In this document: in pieces, positions 17,191 to 25,885 of the stretch
Layout of the letters: every line of letters starts with the position of its first letter
Position numbering within the stretch: the first letter of the stretch is position 1
Source of the DNA: Paenibacillus pectinilyticus
GTDB lineage: Bacteria; Bacillota; Bacilli; Paenibacillales; NBRC-103111
NCBI RefSeq assembly: GCF_001700435.1
Contig: NZ_LYPC01000012.1
Location: 186,001 to 250,000 of the forward strand
DNA length: 64,000 bases
Direction of reading: 5' to 3'
Position numbers and translations under genes: made by a program
Notes under the pieces: generated by a model
Database searches by the model: none
What the model was told of the DNA's origin: nothing
Seen by the model: the letters and a program-made list of their open reading frames with translations, nothing else

Positions 17191-17718
17191 ATGGATGCTT
17201 TACGTTTCCCGATTGGATTATTTGAACATGTTGGTGATATCTCGGAATCGCAGCTTCAGCAGTGGATGGCCGACATTGCATCGACGCCAAGCAGACTGCG
17301 TGAAGCCGTAGCTGGGCTCACAGACGAGCAGCTAGACACACCGTATCGCCCAGGAGGCTGGACAGTGCGTCAGGTGGTGCATCACGTCGCAGACAGCCAT
17401 ATGAACAGCTACACACGGTTCAAACTAGCACTGACGGAAGAGTCCCCGACGATTCGGCCGTATTACGAGGATCGCTGGGCAGAGCTTAGCGACGGGAAGT
17501 CCGCGCCAGTGGAGTTGTCGCTCGCGCTGCTAGATGCGCTGCATAGCCGCTGGATGATCCTTCTGCATGACATGCAGCCAGAACAATTTGCGCATGCTTT
17601 TGTTCATCCTGAGTCGGGCAACACGATTCGACTGGATTGGAATGTTGGCAACTATGCTTGGCATGGCAATCATCATATTGCTCATATTACAAGATTGAGG
17701 GATCGCAAAGGCTGGTAG
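17191..17718 (+). CDS. YfiT/DinB-family metal-dependent protein (bacillithiol transferase-like)
   Basis: The 175-aa cytosolic protein has the DinB four-helix fold. Its metal-binding His triad is visible: VRQVVHHVADSH in the first half and WHGNHHIAHITRLRDRKGW at the C-terminus. It matches the B. subtilis YfiT/BstA type, which transfers bacillithiol to electrophiles or hydrolyses small substrates using a divalent metal. AAGGAG lies 8 nt before ATG 17191. It is 48 nt after the molybdoenzyme gene and may be co-transcribed, although a functional link is not obvious. Confidence 0.8.
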   Translation: MDALRFPIGLFEHVGDISESQLQQWMADIASTPSRLREAVAGLTDEQLDTPYRPGGWTVRQVVHHVADSHMNSYTRFKLALTEESPTIRPYYEDRWAELSDGKSAPVELSLALLDALHSRWMILLHDMQPEQFAHAFVHPESGNTIRLDWNVGNYAWHGNHHIAHITRLRDRKGW

Positions 17719-17789
17719 GGACTGAGGGACGATGCGGGATGTCGATTTAATACGCAATCGCTTCGTCTAACGGGCGCTTGATGACACAG

Positions 17790-18056
17790 TATGTCGATTT
17801 AATCGACATACTGCCTGATAGGCGGAGCTTGCGCGCGCTGTAAGTCGAATTTATGGACATACAGCTCAATGTGTGGAGCTTGCATGCACTGTAAGTCGAA
17901 TTTACCGGCATGCAGTTCGATATATGGAGCTTGCGAGCGCTGTAAGTCGAGTTTATGGACATACAGCTTGATATGCGGAGCTTACGCGCGCTGTAAGTCG
18001 AATATATCGACATGCAGCTCGATAGACGGTTCTTGAGCACATTGTAAGTCGATGTT
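17790..18056. repeat. 51-bp tandem array, family A
   Basis: About five units are spaced exactly 51 bp apart (TAAGTCG at 17841, 17892, 17943, 17994, 18045), with a partial unit before them. Each unit holds an AAGTCGAAT...TCGACAT near-palindrome followed by CAGCTCGATATNYGGAGCTTGCG. Copies differ at several positions, so the array is old. Since 51 is divisible by three, it gives a spurious 17-residue periodic reading frame on the minus strand. A second array of this family lies at 32083-32490. Confidence 0.85.
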
Positions 18057-18082
18057 ATATAGCTCGGCTAGTGATGAGTGAG

Positions 18083-18447
18083 CGCCAAAAGCCGGAGTCG
18101 CCCAGAAGATAGCCGGTTTCCCCGACTAAGTACCCGCCAAAAGCCGAAGTCACCCAGGAGATAGCCGGTTTTCCCGACTAAGTGAGCGCCAAAAGCCGGA
18201 GTCGCCCAGAAGATAGCCGCTTTCCCCGACTAAGTGCCCGCCAAAAGCCGAAGTCACCCCCGAGATAACCGGCATTTCCGACTAAATGAGCACCAAAAGC
18301 CGAAGTCGCCCAGAAGATATCCGGTTTTTCCGACTAAATGAGCACCAAAAGCCGGAGCCGCCACCAAGATAGTCGGTTTTCCCGACTAAGTGAGCACCAA
18401 ATGCGGCAGTCACTCACGGGGCAGTCGGTTTTGCGACAAACACCCCA
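18083..18447. repeat. 52-bp tandem array, family B
   Basis: Seven units start near 18083, 18136, 18188, 18240, 18292, 18344 and 18396, 52 bp apart (one step of 53). The core is GCCAAAAGCCGGAGTCGCC followed by AGATAGCCGGTTTTCCCGAC. It contains an AGTCG...CGACT inverted repeat. It follows directly on the family A array. The same 52-bp period and a related CGGAAAATCCG core recur at 31555-32075. Nothing coding is seen from 17719 to 18517. Confidence 0.85.
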
Positions 18448-18458
18448 CCGATAAACAC

Positions 18459-18495
18459 CAAAAAAATGGAGCTAAGCACATTTGCTTAGCTCCAT
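18459..18495 (-). terminator. Terminator of the sigma/anti-sigma operon
   Basis: ATGGAGCTAAGCA (18466-18478) pairs with TGCTTAGCTCCAT (18483-18495). On the minus strand the stem is followed by seven T. It lies just downstream of the stop at 18518. Confidence 0.85.
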
Positions 18496-18517
18496 TTGCA
18501 TTCAATTATTCATGGCA

Positions 18518-19828
18518 TTATCGAACAGCTGTCCTAGCCCCTGCCAAGTCTTCCACGACGACAGGTCCAGATGCTGCCGGCAAATATCGGTCGACCTTGT
18601 CGATCCACTCCTGGACGTAGTGATCCGTCGCCCACTGTGCCATGACGAGTTGCTCGCCAGGCTGTAGCGCGAGCGTAAGCTGAGGCTCACTGCCTGGCGC
18701 CTGCCCGTACGAGTAGAATTTCAGCTTGCCCTCCTCGAAAATAACGAGCATGTCGTTCATCGGCGAGGTTAACGCGTCCGTAGCTAACGGCCATGAGGCC
18801 TTAATGTTGCCCCAGGAGCAGCAGAGGTCATCGTGGTTGCTGACTTTATCGGGCAGCTCACGTGGGAAATCACGCAGCACATAGCCATCATGTGCTGCGG
18901 AACCAGCGCGTGGCGTTTCTGCTACTTTGCCGACCCATCGGCCAGGCTCACGCTGGACCGTCCAGCTTTGACCAGATATTTCGCCAAATGAATTATCTGC
19001 AAGGTTGGATATATTCGCAAGATCACTCGTCACACTCGTGCCATAGACATCCATGATGGACACATGGTTCTTGTCCACCGGCTTTTTATAGAATTGCATA
19101 GTGCGCGCTTCTTTCAGTTGCATAAGTGTGCGCACCCAGATGCGATTCGCTTTATAAGGGGCATTCCCATCCCATGCCTCTTCCGATTCCGCTACGGAAA
19201 TATATTGGTTGCCTGCAAACAACAGCGTTTCCGCACGGTTAAATTCTTTGTCTGGAGGATCAACGAATTTTTCCGGTTTGACAGGCTGATCAGCTAAGTG
19301 TGCTGAGAGATAATGGGACTCCCCTGTGTTCGTAGTATGGGTGAGGGAGTCAATTTTCCAGAAGTTTTGCTTATAGGGCATCAGGATACCTGTGCCTTCT
19401 GCGGTTTTCTGTAGCTGCCCACGAACAGGTGCAATGAGCATCGTGCGATAGGTACTGTAAGGCAGTGGCGACAGAACACGCCCAGATCCACTCGGAGCAG
19501 GCTCGTGCTCCGTCCGTAGACCAATTAGCAGCGCTGTGCTAATGGGCGTAGGGGGGACGGTAGAGACGGCCATCGCTTCCATCGGAGTGCCTTCTAGGGC
19601 AGCAGCCTCGCTTTGGGTGTGTAACGACTGCCAAGGGAAAACGAACACGCCGGTCAGGACGATTCCAATCCCTGCGAAGAGAAGAATGGGCCTGAGCTTG
19701 GACTTGGTCCGTTCCTTTTGTCGAATCGTATTTTCGATATCATGCTGAAGCTTGGAGGTGAATCCCTTCTGTTTAAGGGGGCCATCTTCCAAGTCCTTCT
19801 CGAAATCATCCGGCTCAGGAGTGTTCAA
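18518..19828 (-). CDS. Membrane-anchored anti-sigma-like protein
   Basis: This protein of about 436 aa has a cytosolic N-terminus of ~45 residues, one membrane helix (LRPILLFAGIGIVLTGVFVF) and a long extracytoplasmic part. The exterior has no domain I recognise. Its start overlaps the end of the ECF sigma gene, the usual arrangement for a sigma factor and its membrane inhibitor, so it probably holds the sigma factor inactive until an envelope signal arrives. TTG 19828 has AAGGAG 10 nt upstream; GTG 19837 is an alternative with the RBS too close. The N-terminus lacks a zinc HxxxCxxC motif. Confidence 0.65.
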   Translation of the reverse strand: MNTPEPDDFEKDLEDGPLKQKGFTSKLQHDIENTIRQKERTKSKLRPILLFAGIGIVLTGVFVFPWQSLHTQSEAAALEGTPMEAMAVSTVPPTPISTALLIGLRTEHEPAPSGSGRVLSPLPYSTYRTMLIAPVRGQLQKTAEGTGILMPYKQNFWKIDSLTHTTNTGESHYLSAHLADQPVKPEKFVDPPDKEFNRAETLLFAGNQYISVAESEEAWDGNAPYKANRIWVRTLMQLKEARTMQFYKKPVDKNHVSIMDVYGTSVTSDLANISNLADNSFGEISGQSWTVQREPGRWVGKVAETPRAGSAAHDGYVLRDFPRELPDKVSNHDDLCCSWGNIKASWPLATDALTSPMNDMLVIFEEGKLKFYSYGQAPGSEPQLTLALQPGEQLVMAQWATDHYVQEWIDKVDRYLPAASGPVVVEDLAGARTAVR

Positions 19829-20381
19829 GCGCTTCACGCTCCTTCAGACTTAGCACTTTAAGTCTGGCGTGGTGAAGCCTGGATTTGACCGTACCTTCCG
19901 AGATGGCTAAGATCGCAGCCATTTCTTTGGTGGTCATCTGATAATGCGCATGAAGAATGAGAATTTCTCTATATTTAGGCGATAAAGAAAGAACCTTTTG
20001 CCAGATTTCACTCGCGTATAAATTTTCGACAGCTTCGGTTTCTGCTGAACTGGAGATTCCTCCTGATTGGACGAAGCCTACAAGCGTCACCTTACGCCAA
20101 AAAGCTTTGCGTAAATAATCATATGCCGTATTGCGTGTTATGGTCAGTAACCAAGTTTTTACCGCAGCTTCACCACGGAAAGTCGTTAGATTACGATATA
20201 CTTTTAGGAAGGTATCTTGGGCAATGTCGTCGGCAGCATCCTTGTTGCGACAGATGCTGAAGGCGTAGTTCCACACATCGTTCCCGTAGGTTTCCATGAT
20301 ATTGCGTAGGATCACTTTCTGATCCGTTGTTTCTGCTATGTACTTCAAATAATCAAATACATGGACACCGGTCGTCTCCAA
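19815..20381 (-). CDS. ECF-family RNA polymerase sigma factor
   Basis: The protein of about 188 aa has region 2 (YGNDVWNYAFSICRNKDAADDIAQDTFLKVYRNLTTF) and region 4 (LSPKYREILILHAHYQMTTKEMAAIL then SEGTVKSRLHHARLKV). It would direct RNA polymerase to a small regulon, probably responding to cell-envelope stress sensed by the overlapping downstream membrane protein. The start is uncertain: TTG 20381 has GGAGAGGTGA well spaced upstream, and GTG 20390 lies inside that RBS. Confidence 0.85.
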   Translation of the reverse strand: METTGVHVFDYLKYIAETTDQKVILRNIMETYGNDVWNYAFSICRNKDAADDIAQDTFLKVYRNLTTFRGEAAVKTWLLTITRNTAYDYLRKAFWRKVTLVGFVQSGGISSSAETEAVENLYASEIWQKVLSLSPKYREILILHAHYQMTTKEMAAILAISEGTVKSRLHHARLKVLSLKEREALEHS

Positions 20382-20467
20382 TTCTCTCACCTCTCCTATA
20401 TAGACGCTTTAAGTTGCGAAAAGTTCATGTGCTAAGAAAAATTTTTCGTCTCCACCAAGCACTGTTC

Positions 20468-20749
20468 TTACAGTATTCGTAAGCAATAGCTCTTTTCCGC
20501 CTCAACCCAGCGTATTCGTTGAGCTGTCTGTTCATGCCAAGGCGCTACCTGCGGTAATTCAAGCTGGTTAGGTCGTAAACGGCAGGAAATGCAGCGCTGT
20601 TCAGAGAAGTTTAGCGAGGAGGAACTGCAAACGCTATCACGATTTCCTATTCGTACATTCCAAACATATTCGGAACAAGCTTGACATAGCAACGCTTTAA
20701 CGCGCAATATGAAGAAAGGACTAGATCCTTTGGAGAGGAAGAACACCAT
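20468..20749 (-). CDS. Possible small zinc-ribbon protein
   Basis: The minus-strand frame has two CxxC knuckles, LLCQACSEY and RCISCRL, about 45 residues apart with another Cys between, as in a zinc ribbon. Its ATG lies antisense to the start of the next plus-strand gene; TTG starts at 20707 or 20692 would avoid most of that overlap but have no good RBS. The Cys pattern is the only positive evidence. It could be non-coding. Confidence 0.3.
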   Translation of the reverse strand: MVFFLSKGSSPFFILRVKALLCQACSEYVWNVRIGNRDSVCSSSSLNFSEQRCISCRLRPNQLELPQVAPWHEQTAQRIRWVEAEKSYCLRIL

Positions 20750-21197
20750 GAATTTCGTTGAGCATGTAGCGGATCATCTGCGATCCGGCCTTATAAGCAA
20801 TTATCCGCAGCCGATTGCCCTGAACTTAGGCTTAGTGTACACCGTAAAGCTTGAGGACAAGAAGACGAATTTAATTTGGCTTCCTTTTGAATATACAGGA
20901 TTAGCGTACATTGATATGGGTCTGCAGGTGAATGTGTACCCGTACTATCGCGGTACAATCATTGAGGAAATTGAACTTTCCCGAGGCACGGATCTCTATA
21001 AACCACAAACAGAAGAAGCTTTTATTAAGGTGTTGTATGTCAAAGGGTACGAGCTTCATCAACTACTGCAGGACGAAAAGTACAGTCATTTACAAGGGAG
21101 CGCACCCGATTTCCTAGCTAAAATGATGTACATTGTCGATTGGATGCGATATTACAATTCGGCCAAAACGGTCGTAAATAACAAAATGAACGGCTAA
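20748..21197 (+). CDS. Conserved hypothetical protein
   Basis: This 149-aa soluble protein is not one I recognise. It is predicted alpha/beta, with aromatic-rich strands (LIWLPFEYTGLAYIDMG) and a helical C-terminus. ATG 20748 follows GGAGAGGAAG with good spacing, which is why the longer reading from 20709 is not used. It is followed by a strong terminator, so it forms a single-gene unit. Confidence 0.65.
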   Translation: MNFVEHVADHLRSGLISNYPQPIALNLGLVYTVKLEDKKTNLIWLPFEYTGLAYIDMGLQVNVYPYYRGTIIEEIELSRGTDLYKPQTEEAFIKVLYVKGYELHQLLQDEKYSHLQGSAPDFLAKMMYIVDWMRYYNSAKTVVNNKMNG

Positions 21198-21220
21198 TTC
21201 CATTCACATTCGAGATCACG

Positions 21221-21258
21221 GATCTTGCTTTCTACCTAGTAGAGAGCAGGGTCTTTTT
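21221..21258 (+). terminator. Terminator after the 149-aa protein gene
   Basis: A 14-bp stem, with several G-U pairs as RNA, joins 21221-21234 to 21240-21253 around CCTAG. TTTTT follows. Confidence 0.75.
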
Positions 21259-21407
21259 GCCATTTTCTGTGGCTATAGTCCCAGTGAGGGTAGGGCTTTG
21301 CAGGCTGTGATGATTGGGCTTTTAAGCATGTTCTCAAAGGCTAGTAGAAGGCTTATCCTAGAGAATGGTGGAAGTGAGTGCCGAAAATTCGGGAAGAAGC
21401 GGAGAAT

Positions 21408-22643
21408 ATGACAATGATACGACTGAATAAATGGCTAGTCATCGCGACAATGAGTTGCCTATTCCTTATAGGCAGCCTGCAGAGTAAAAGTGAAGCAGCG
21501 GGGTTCACAGACATTCGCGGGCACTGGGCGGAGCAAACGATTAATCAAATGGTACAGCAAGGCTTGCTGGATGGATTCCCTGATGGGACCTTCCGTCCTG
21601 ATGAGACCGTAACGGCAGACCAATTTGTGAAAATTGTGCTGTTGGCCTTCACGGATAAGTTCCCGAATGGGGAACGGAAGTGGAAGACAAGCTTCTTGCA
21701 AACGTTGAGTGCAAGTAACCAAAACATTTTGCAACAGGATTATCGGGATTTCACGTTTAAGCCTAACACGGTCGGTTACTGGGCGAAGCCGTATTTGGAT
21801 CTCGCGAGTGATTTGCATTTTATAAGCAAAGGTCAGTTCGGGGATTACAAAGCTTCGCTGAAGCGGGAAGATGTTGCTGAGATTTTGTACTATTTATTGA
21901 AGGAAACCGAATATTTAGAGGATGAAACGTATAGCTTAGCGCTAGCATCGCAATTCGGCGATCTGCAGAGCGCAACGAGCAGACAGCAGAAGTTTATCGG
22001 TGAGTCGATGACCAAAGGTCTCATGGAAGGGTATCCGAACGGTTACTTCGGCGTGGGGAAATATGTGACGCGGGCTGAGGCCCTTGAAATTATTTCTCGT
22101 TTACAAACGAAATCCAAACGCATCGTCGTGAAAAATGATAAGGAAGCATTCGTCAAAGTGGTGCCTACGAAGGATGGCAGCTACAAGAAGCTGGTGTTCC
22201 CGGATCAGCGTATGCTGCAGGCGTATGAAGTGATGGAAGAGGCGGGTAAGCTGCGCGGAACCAATTATGATTTGGAAGAGACCACCTTGCGGTTGTTCCG
22301 AGATGCGGATGCCAAAGGGCAAGCCAAGAACGGTGCGACGGTTGAAGCACGTAACAGTAACGAGGCTTCGCTCTGGTTAGATCCACAGTTCGTAACCTAT
22401 GGCGTCACGGTGCGGCTTGAAGATGGCGTGTTGGCTCGTAATACGGAAAGCATCCGTAAATTTACGGATTTCTTGTTCGGGTATGATGCAGACATTTTCT
22501 ATCGGCAGTTCTCAGATGCATGTGCGCGTGCGGCAGCGAAGGGTGTGCTCGAGACGACGACGACGCAAATTGGCAGCTATTCCGTGGAAACACGTCTAGA
22601 GTCTGATGGGAAAACGATCATTTTCTCAATTATTCATTCTTAA
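21408..22643 (+). CDS. Exported SLH-domain protein
   Basis: The 411-aa protein has a signal peptide (WLVIATMSCLFLIGSLQSKSEAA) followed at once by an SLH repeat (GFTDIRGHWAEQTINQMV...DGTFRPDETVTADQF). Weaker SLH-like segments follow (VGYWAKPYLDLASD, then ESMTKGLMEGYPNGYFGVG). The C-terminal ~180 residues are not recognised. SLH modules at the N-terminus anchor the protein to the wall. ATG 21408 follows a GCGGAG; GTG 21378 is the longer alternative and would extend the signal peptide unusually. Confidence 0.75.
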   Translation: MTMIRLNKWLVIATMSCLFLIGSLQSKSEAAGFTDIRGHWAEQTINQMVQQGLLDGFPDGTFRPDETVTADQFVKIVLLAFTDKFPNGERKWKTSFLQTLSASNQNILQQDYRDFTFKPNTVGYWAKPYLDLASDLHFISKGQFGDYKASLKREDVAEILYYLLKETEYLEDETYSLALASQFGDLQSATSRQQKFIGESMTKGLMEGYPNGYFGVGKYVTRAEALEIISRLQTKSKRIVVKNDKEAFVKVVPTKDGSYKKLVFPDQRMLQAYEVMEEAGKLRGTNYDLEETTLRLFRDADAKGQAKNGATVEARNSNEASLWLDPQFVTYGVTVRLEDGVLARNTESIRKFTDFLFGYDADIFYRQFSDACARAAAKGVLETTTTQIGSYSVETRLESDGKTIIFSIIHS

Positions 22644-22721
22644 AATAGTGAATTAGGCGCGTATTACGGGCAAAAGTAAAACATTCTCCGGCTCATCGTT
22701 ATGGAAGAACGATTTCGAAAT

Positions 22722-22757
22722 AAGGGCAATCGGCTTATATAGCCGGTTGCCTTTTTA
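22722..22757 (+). terminator. Terminator of the SLH gene
   Basis: AAGGGCAATCGGCT pairs with AGCCGGTTGCCTTTT around a short TATAT loop, with T runs after it. It lies between the SLH gene and the GAF-domain gene. Confidence 0.75.
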
Positions 22758-22813
22758 GTTTTTGGCGAGAGGGCATTCTTTTGGTATGATGGAGATAGAC
22801 AGAGGAAATGAGG

Positions 22814-23314
22814 ATGATGACGATGTTTACTAAATCGAACTATAGCGGAACGAGAGAAGAACAATATACGTTGCTCATTGGGCAGCTTGAAGCATTAATA
22901 CATGATGAACCGAACCGTGTGGCTAATTTGGCGAATGCGGCGGCATTGCTCGGACAGTTCTTGGAGAACATCAACTGGGCAGGTTTCTATGTGGTGGATC
23001 AGCAGCAGGATAAGAACGAGCTGGTGTTGGGGCCTTTTCAAGGATTGCCCGCTTGCGTGCGGATTCCTTTCGGTAAAGGCGTTTGCGGCACGTCCGCTGA
23101 GCGGAGAGAGACCGTGGTTGTTGCGGATGTCCACGCATTCCCGGGACATATCGCCTGCGATGCGGCTTCGCAATCGGAGATTGTGATCCCGATTGTCGCG
23201 GGTGGCGAGCTCATCGGTGTGCTAGACATCGACAGCCCGATCCTAGATCGATTCGATGCCGTCGATCAGCAGTTTTTGGAGCAGTTTGTGCAGAAGCTAG
23301 CCGCTGCTATGTAA
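22814..23314 (+). CDS. msrC: Free methionine-(R)-sulfoxide reductase (GAF type)
   Basis: This GAF-domain protein of about 166 aa (YebR type) reduces free methionine-R-sulfoxide using thioredoxin. All three conserved Cys are seen with family spacing: CVRIPFGKGVCG (10 apart) and HIACD (24 further on). The conserved NINWAGFYVVD and IPIVAGGELIGVLDIDSP strands are intact. Several in-frame ATGs compete (22808, 22814, 22817, 22823); 22814 has AGAGG at 8 nt. Together with the 8-oxoguanine-type deaminase it adds to oxidative-damage repair in the window. Confidence 0.85.
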   Translation: MMTMFTKSNYSGTREEQYTLLIGQLEALIHDEPNRVANLANAAALLGQFLENINWAGFYVVDQQQDKNELVLGPFQGLPACVRIPFGKGVCGTSAERRETVVVADVHAFPGHIACDAASQSEIVIPIVAGGELIGVLDIDSPILDRFDAVDQQFLEQFVQKLAAAM

Positions 23315-23660
23315 GGTGGAAGCCCACTGCTTGGAGACCCAACGTGCAAAAGGGAATGTATGTGCATATGAGAGAAGCATCGAACTTTTACCAAAGATCC
23401 AAGCGTAGAGGGTTCTGCCAAGGCTTTGCGTGCAGCGAATAAATGGAAAACATCCAGTTATATATCGCCTTATCTCATGAAGAACAAGAATACCTGGATA
23501 ACCTACAGCTAATTTTAGGCATTCTGCCTGACAATGAGAATAACGAGAGAATTAACTACCTATTTTCCATTTATTTGGGTATTTCGACGAAAATAGGGCA
23601 GATTAGCTGGACGTTCTCCATCTATTTGCAAATGCCTTGGGAAGCTTGCCACCACAGCTA
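23315..23660. other. Intergenic segment with short palindromic copies
   Basis: No gene is supported here. Two imperfect palindromic stretches, ATGGAAAACATCCAGTTATA near 23442 and TAGCTGGACGTTCTCCATCT near 23605, match short elements found again at 49.6 kb and in the terminator at 35.26 kb. A 72-codon frame across them has no RBS and follows the repeats, so it is not called. Confidence 0.5.
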
Positions 23661-23702
23661 AAAAAGAACCGCCAACTGCTAAGCAGCTGGCGGTTCTTTT
23701 TT
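23661..23702. terminator. Bidirectional terminator
   Basis: GAACCGCCAACTGCT (23666-23680) pairs with AGCAGCTGGCGGTTC (23682-23696). A run of A before it and T after it allow termination from both sides. It lies at the end of the minus-strand HTH gene. Confidence 0.85.
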
Positions 23703-23707
23703 CCTCA

Positions 23708-23989
23708 TTATGAAGGGTAAGCGTCGGTGCTAATAATGGCGGATAGGAGCTTGCGCATCGACCGCGTTCCGACTTTATCCATAATTTTCTCGATGTGGAC
23801 TTTCACTGTTTTCTCACTGATGAAGCAAACGTCAGCGATCTCTTTATTGCTATATCCACGTAAAGCGATAAGGGCAATAATCTGAGCTTCACGATTCGTA
23901 AGGACATGTTGGGAGGCAAAGTGTGTAATGACAGAAGGTAGCTGTGTAGGATAAAGAGTTTTCACAAGGTTCTCTTGTACAGGGGGCAT
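23708..23989 (-). CDS. Small LuxR/GerE-type DNA-binding regulator
   Basis: The 93-aa protein is almost entirely a LuxR-type helix-turn-helix: VLTNREAQIIALIALRGYSNKEIADVCFISEKTVKVHIEKIMDKVGTRS. No receiver or ligand-binding domain precedes it, so it is a GerE-like stand-alone regulator. GerE acts late in the mother cell during sporulation, but this may be a different small family member. It is probably monocistronic, with its own terminator. Confidence 0.8.
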   Translation of the reverse strand: MPPVQENLVKTLYPTQLPSVITHFASQHVLTNREAQIIALIALRGYSNKEIADVCFISEKTVKVHIEKIMDKVGTRSMRKLLSAIISTDAYPS

Positions 23990-24113
23990 GCTTAAACGAC
24001 CTCAATATCTCGAAAGATGACTAGCCTACCCCTAATTGTAACAGAATTAGCTGCGGAATAACGTAAAGAGAGTGTCGAATTTCCAAATTTTTATGTAATT
24101 TATATCGTACAAT

Positions 24114-24449
24114 TTAGTGATCAGACTCGCTTTGGAATACGGTTTTCCCTACCTGCAACGCTGAAGCAGCCCGCGGCCACCCTACATAAAAAGCGAGATG
24201 TGTGATGACATCGAACAGCTCAGCCTCTGTTAAACCATTTTCCTTCGCCAACCCCAAATGATAGGGCAATTGCTGGGTGTGCTCCCCCGCGACTAAGGCG
24301 GCCACGGTGATGAGACTTCGGTCTCTTAGGGTTAAAGCCTCGCTTCGCCACACATCTCCAAATAAAATCTCTTCCGTATAACGCACAAAGTCTGATGCAA
24401 GCTCACCAATCGTTTCTCTAACGGTTGGAGTAATCGGCGGGTGACTCAT
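24114..24449 (-). CDS. Carboxymuconolactone decarboxylase-family protein
   Basis: The 111-aa all-helical protein of the CMD/AhpD fold has the typical RDRSLITVAALVAGEHTQQLPYHLGLAKENGLTEAELFDVITHLAFYVGWP layout (written here in pieces: LTLRDRSLITVAALV, LPYHLGLAKENG, ITHLAFYVGWP). It lacks the CxxC of AhpD, so it is closer to PcaC-like decarboxylases. It lies 39 nt after the tautomerase gene on the same strand. The pair may process a small keto- or lactone-type acid. Confidence 0.8.
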   Translation of the reverse strand: MSHPPITPTVRETIGELASDFVRYTEEILFGDVWRSEALTLRDRSLITVAALVAGEHTQQLPYHLGLAKENGLTEAELFDVITHLAFYVGWPRAASALQVGKTVFQSESDH

Positions 24450-24488
24450 GATAATTCCCTCTTTCTCTATAAGTAAGTTAGGACAAGC

Positions 24489-24872
24489 TTAGATCATCTG
24501 GGCGAGCCCTTTCCCAAAGCTCCAATCCTCTCTCTCGGTTTCATGCAAAACGACGAAAATATCATTGTCGCAGATCTGGCATTTCGTCGAAATCAGTGAT
24601 GCTAATGCGCGATAGAACTGACGTTTCTGCTCCGTACTTCTGCCAGAAGCCAGGGAAATATGGATATATAATAGTCGATCGGACCTAGCGACCCCTAGAT
24701 ACTGAGGATCATAATAAAACTCGTGCTTGCTATGCCCATGGAAAATTTGAAAATAATCGTCCGCCGGGACATGGAAATGAGTCATCAAAGTTTCCAAAAT
24801 GCATTGACTGATGATCGGGAGTTCGGCTTCGGTATATTGATTGTCGAGATAGCTCACGCGAACGAATGGCAT
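24489..24872 (-). CDS. Tautomerase-superfamily protein
   Basis: The 127-aa protein begins Met-Pro-Phe-Val, so removal of Met leaves the catalytic Pro1. ATG 24872 is chosen for this reason and because GAGGAGTG precedes it; an in-frame GTG at 24884 would bury the proline. Two beta-alpha-beta halves are visible, as in the 4-oxalocrotonate tautomerase/MSAD family (YrdN-like). It likely isomerises or decarboxylates a small oxo-acid. It is divergent from a LysR gene 113 nt away that probably controls it. Confidence 0.8.
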   Translation of the reverse strand: MPFVRVSYLDNQYTEAELPIISQCILETLMTHFHVPADDYFQIFHGHSKHEFYYDPQYLGVARSDRLLYIHISLASGRSTEQKRQFYRALASLISTKCQICDNDIFVVLHETEREDWSFGKGLAQMI

Positions 24873-24985
24873 GGGATGAATCACTCCTCGTATTGGATTA
24901 ATCCTATTTTACTCGCTCTTTCTTCATTGGTATAATTGAAAATAATCATAAAGAAATTCGATTTTATCGATGGAGATGAACATGG

Positions 24986-25885
24986 TTGGATCTTAAAGAG
25001 CTACTCACCTTTCGGACGATTATTGAAGAGGGATCCTTTACCAAGGCAGCAGCTAAGCTGAATTACGCGCAGTCTACGGTTACGAATCAAGTGCAGAGAT
25101 TAGAGAAAGAGTTGGGGTTCAAGCTGTTTAAACGAGGCTGGGACGCTATTCTAACGCCATCGGGCACGATTTACGCGGAACAAGTGGAGGGGCTGATTCA
25201 ACATTGGATTTATGTGGCCGACCAGGCGAAGGCGTTGGAGAAGGAGGAAATCGGCACGCTGCAGATTGGGGCGATTGAACCTGTCCTGATGCGCACGCTG
25301 CCGGCAGTTCTGGCGGAATTTCGCGTTGTGAAACCGAAGGTTAGCTGTCATTTTACAATGGGGAATACCGAAGGACTCGCTCAAGAGGTGTTGGCGAATC
25401 GAATTGATTTCGCTGTGAGTGGCGAGCCTAAAGCGGCTGCGGGTATGCACTTTGAGCCGCTGTATGAGGAACAAATGACGTTCATTGTGGGAAGAGATCA
25501 CCCGCTAGCGTCTCGAAGTGAGCTTGTGTCAGAGGATGTATTCGCTTATCCCTTGATCATCGGCGGAGCTAGTTGTCTGTATCATGCACGGTTGATGGAA
25601 GAACTGCAGGGCTTTTCCTCCCAGCCTTTGATGCATACGGTGAGCCAAATTTCAGCCATACCCGCCTTCGTCGAACACTTATCTTCCGTAGGCGTCGTAC
25701 TTGCTTCAACCGTGCTTCCGCAAGGAGTGGTGACCATACCCGTCCCTCTAACCAATCCGAATTTCAGCATCGGTTTATTGCAAAATAGGAAACAAGACTA
25801 TGTACCCTCGACGCAGCGACTTTTTATGAGGCTGCTGAGGGATCATTTTACAAGGACTCAAGCTGCCGCTCAGTCTTTACTTTGA
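24986..25885 (+). CDS. LysR-family transcriptional regulator
   Basis: The 299-aa regulator has an N-terminal winged HTH (LLTFRTIIEEGSFTKAAAKLNYAQSTVTNQVQRLEKELGFKLFKR, seen across residues 5-50) and a periplasmic-binding-protein-like effector domain. The start is TTG 24986 with GGAGATG upstream. It faces the tautomerase/CMD pair, the classic LysR layout, and probably activates it in response to the substrate. Its 3' end overlaps the convergent thiN gene by 16 bp. Confidence 0.85.
   Translation: MDLKELLTFRTIIEEGSFTKAAAKLNYAQSTVTNQVQRLEKELGFKLFKRGWDAILTPSGTIYAEQVEGLIQHWIYVADQAKALEKEEIGTLQIGAIEPVLMRTLPAVLAEFRVVKPKVSCHFTMGNTEGLAQEVLANRIDFAVSGEPKAAAGMHFEPLYEEQMTFIVGRDHPLASRSELVSEDVFAYPLIIGGASCLYHARLMEELQGFSSQPLMHTVSQISAIPAFVEHLSSVGVVLASTVLPQGVVTIPVPLTNPNFSIGLLQNRKQDYVPSTQRLFMRLLRDHFTRTQAAAQSLL

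Noticed and set aside
17747..18040. Open minus-strand frame with 17-residue repeats
   Set aside because: The frame is open only because the DNA repeat unit is 51 bp. It has no RBS and varies with the repeats.
23443..23661. 72-codon plus-strand frame
   Set aside because: It spans two palindromic repeat copies, has no RBS and resembles nothing.
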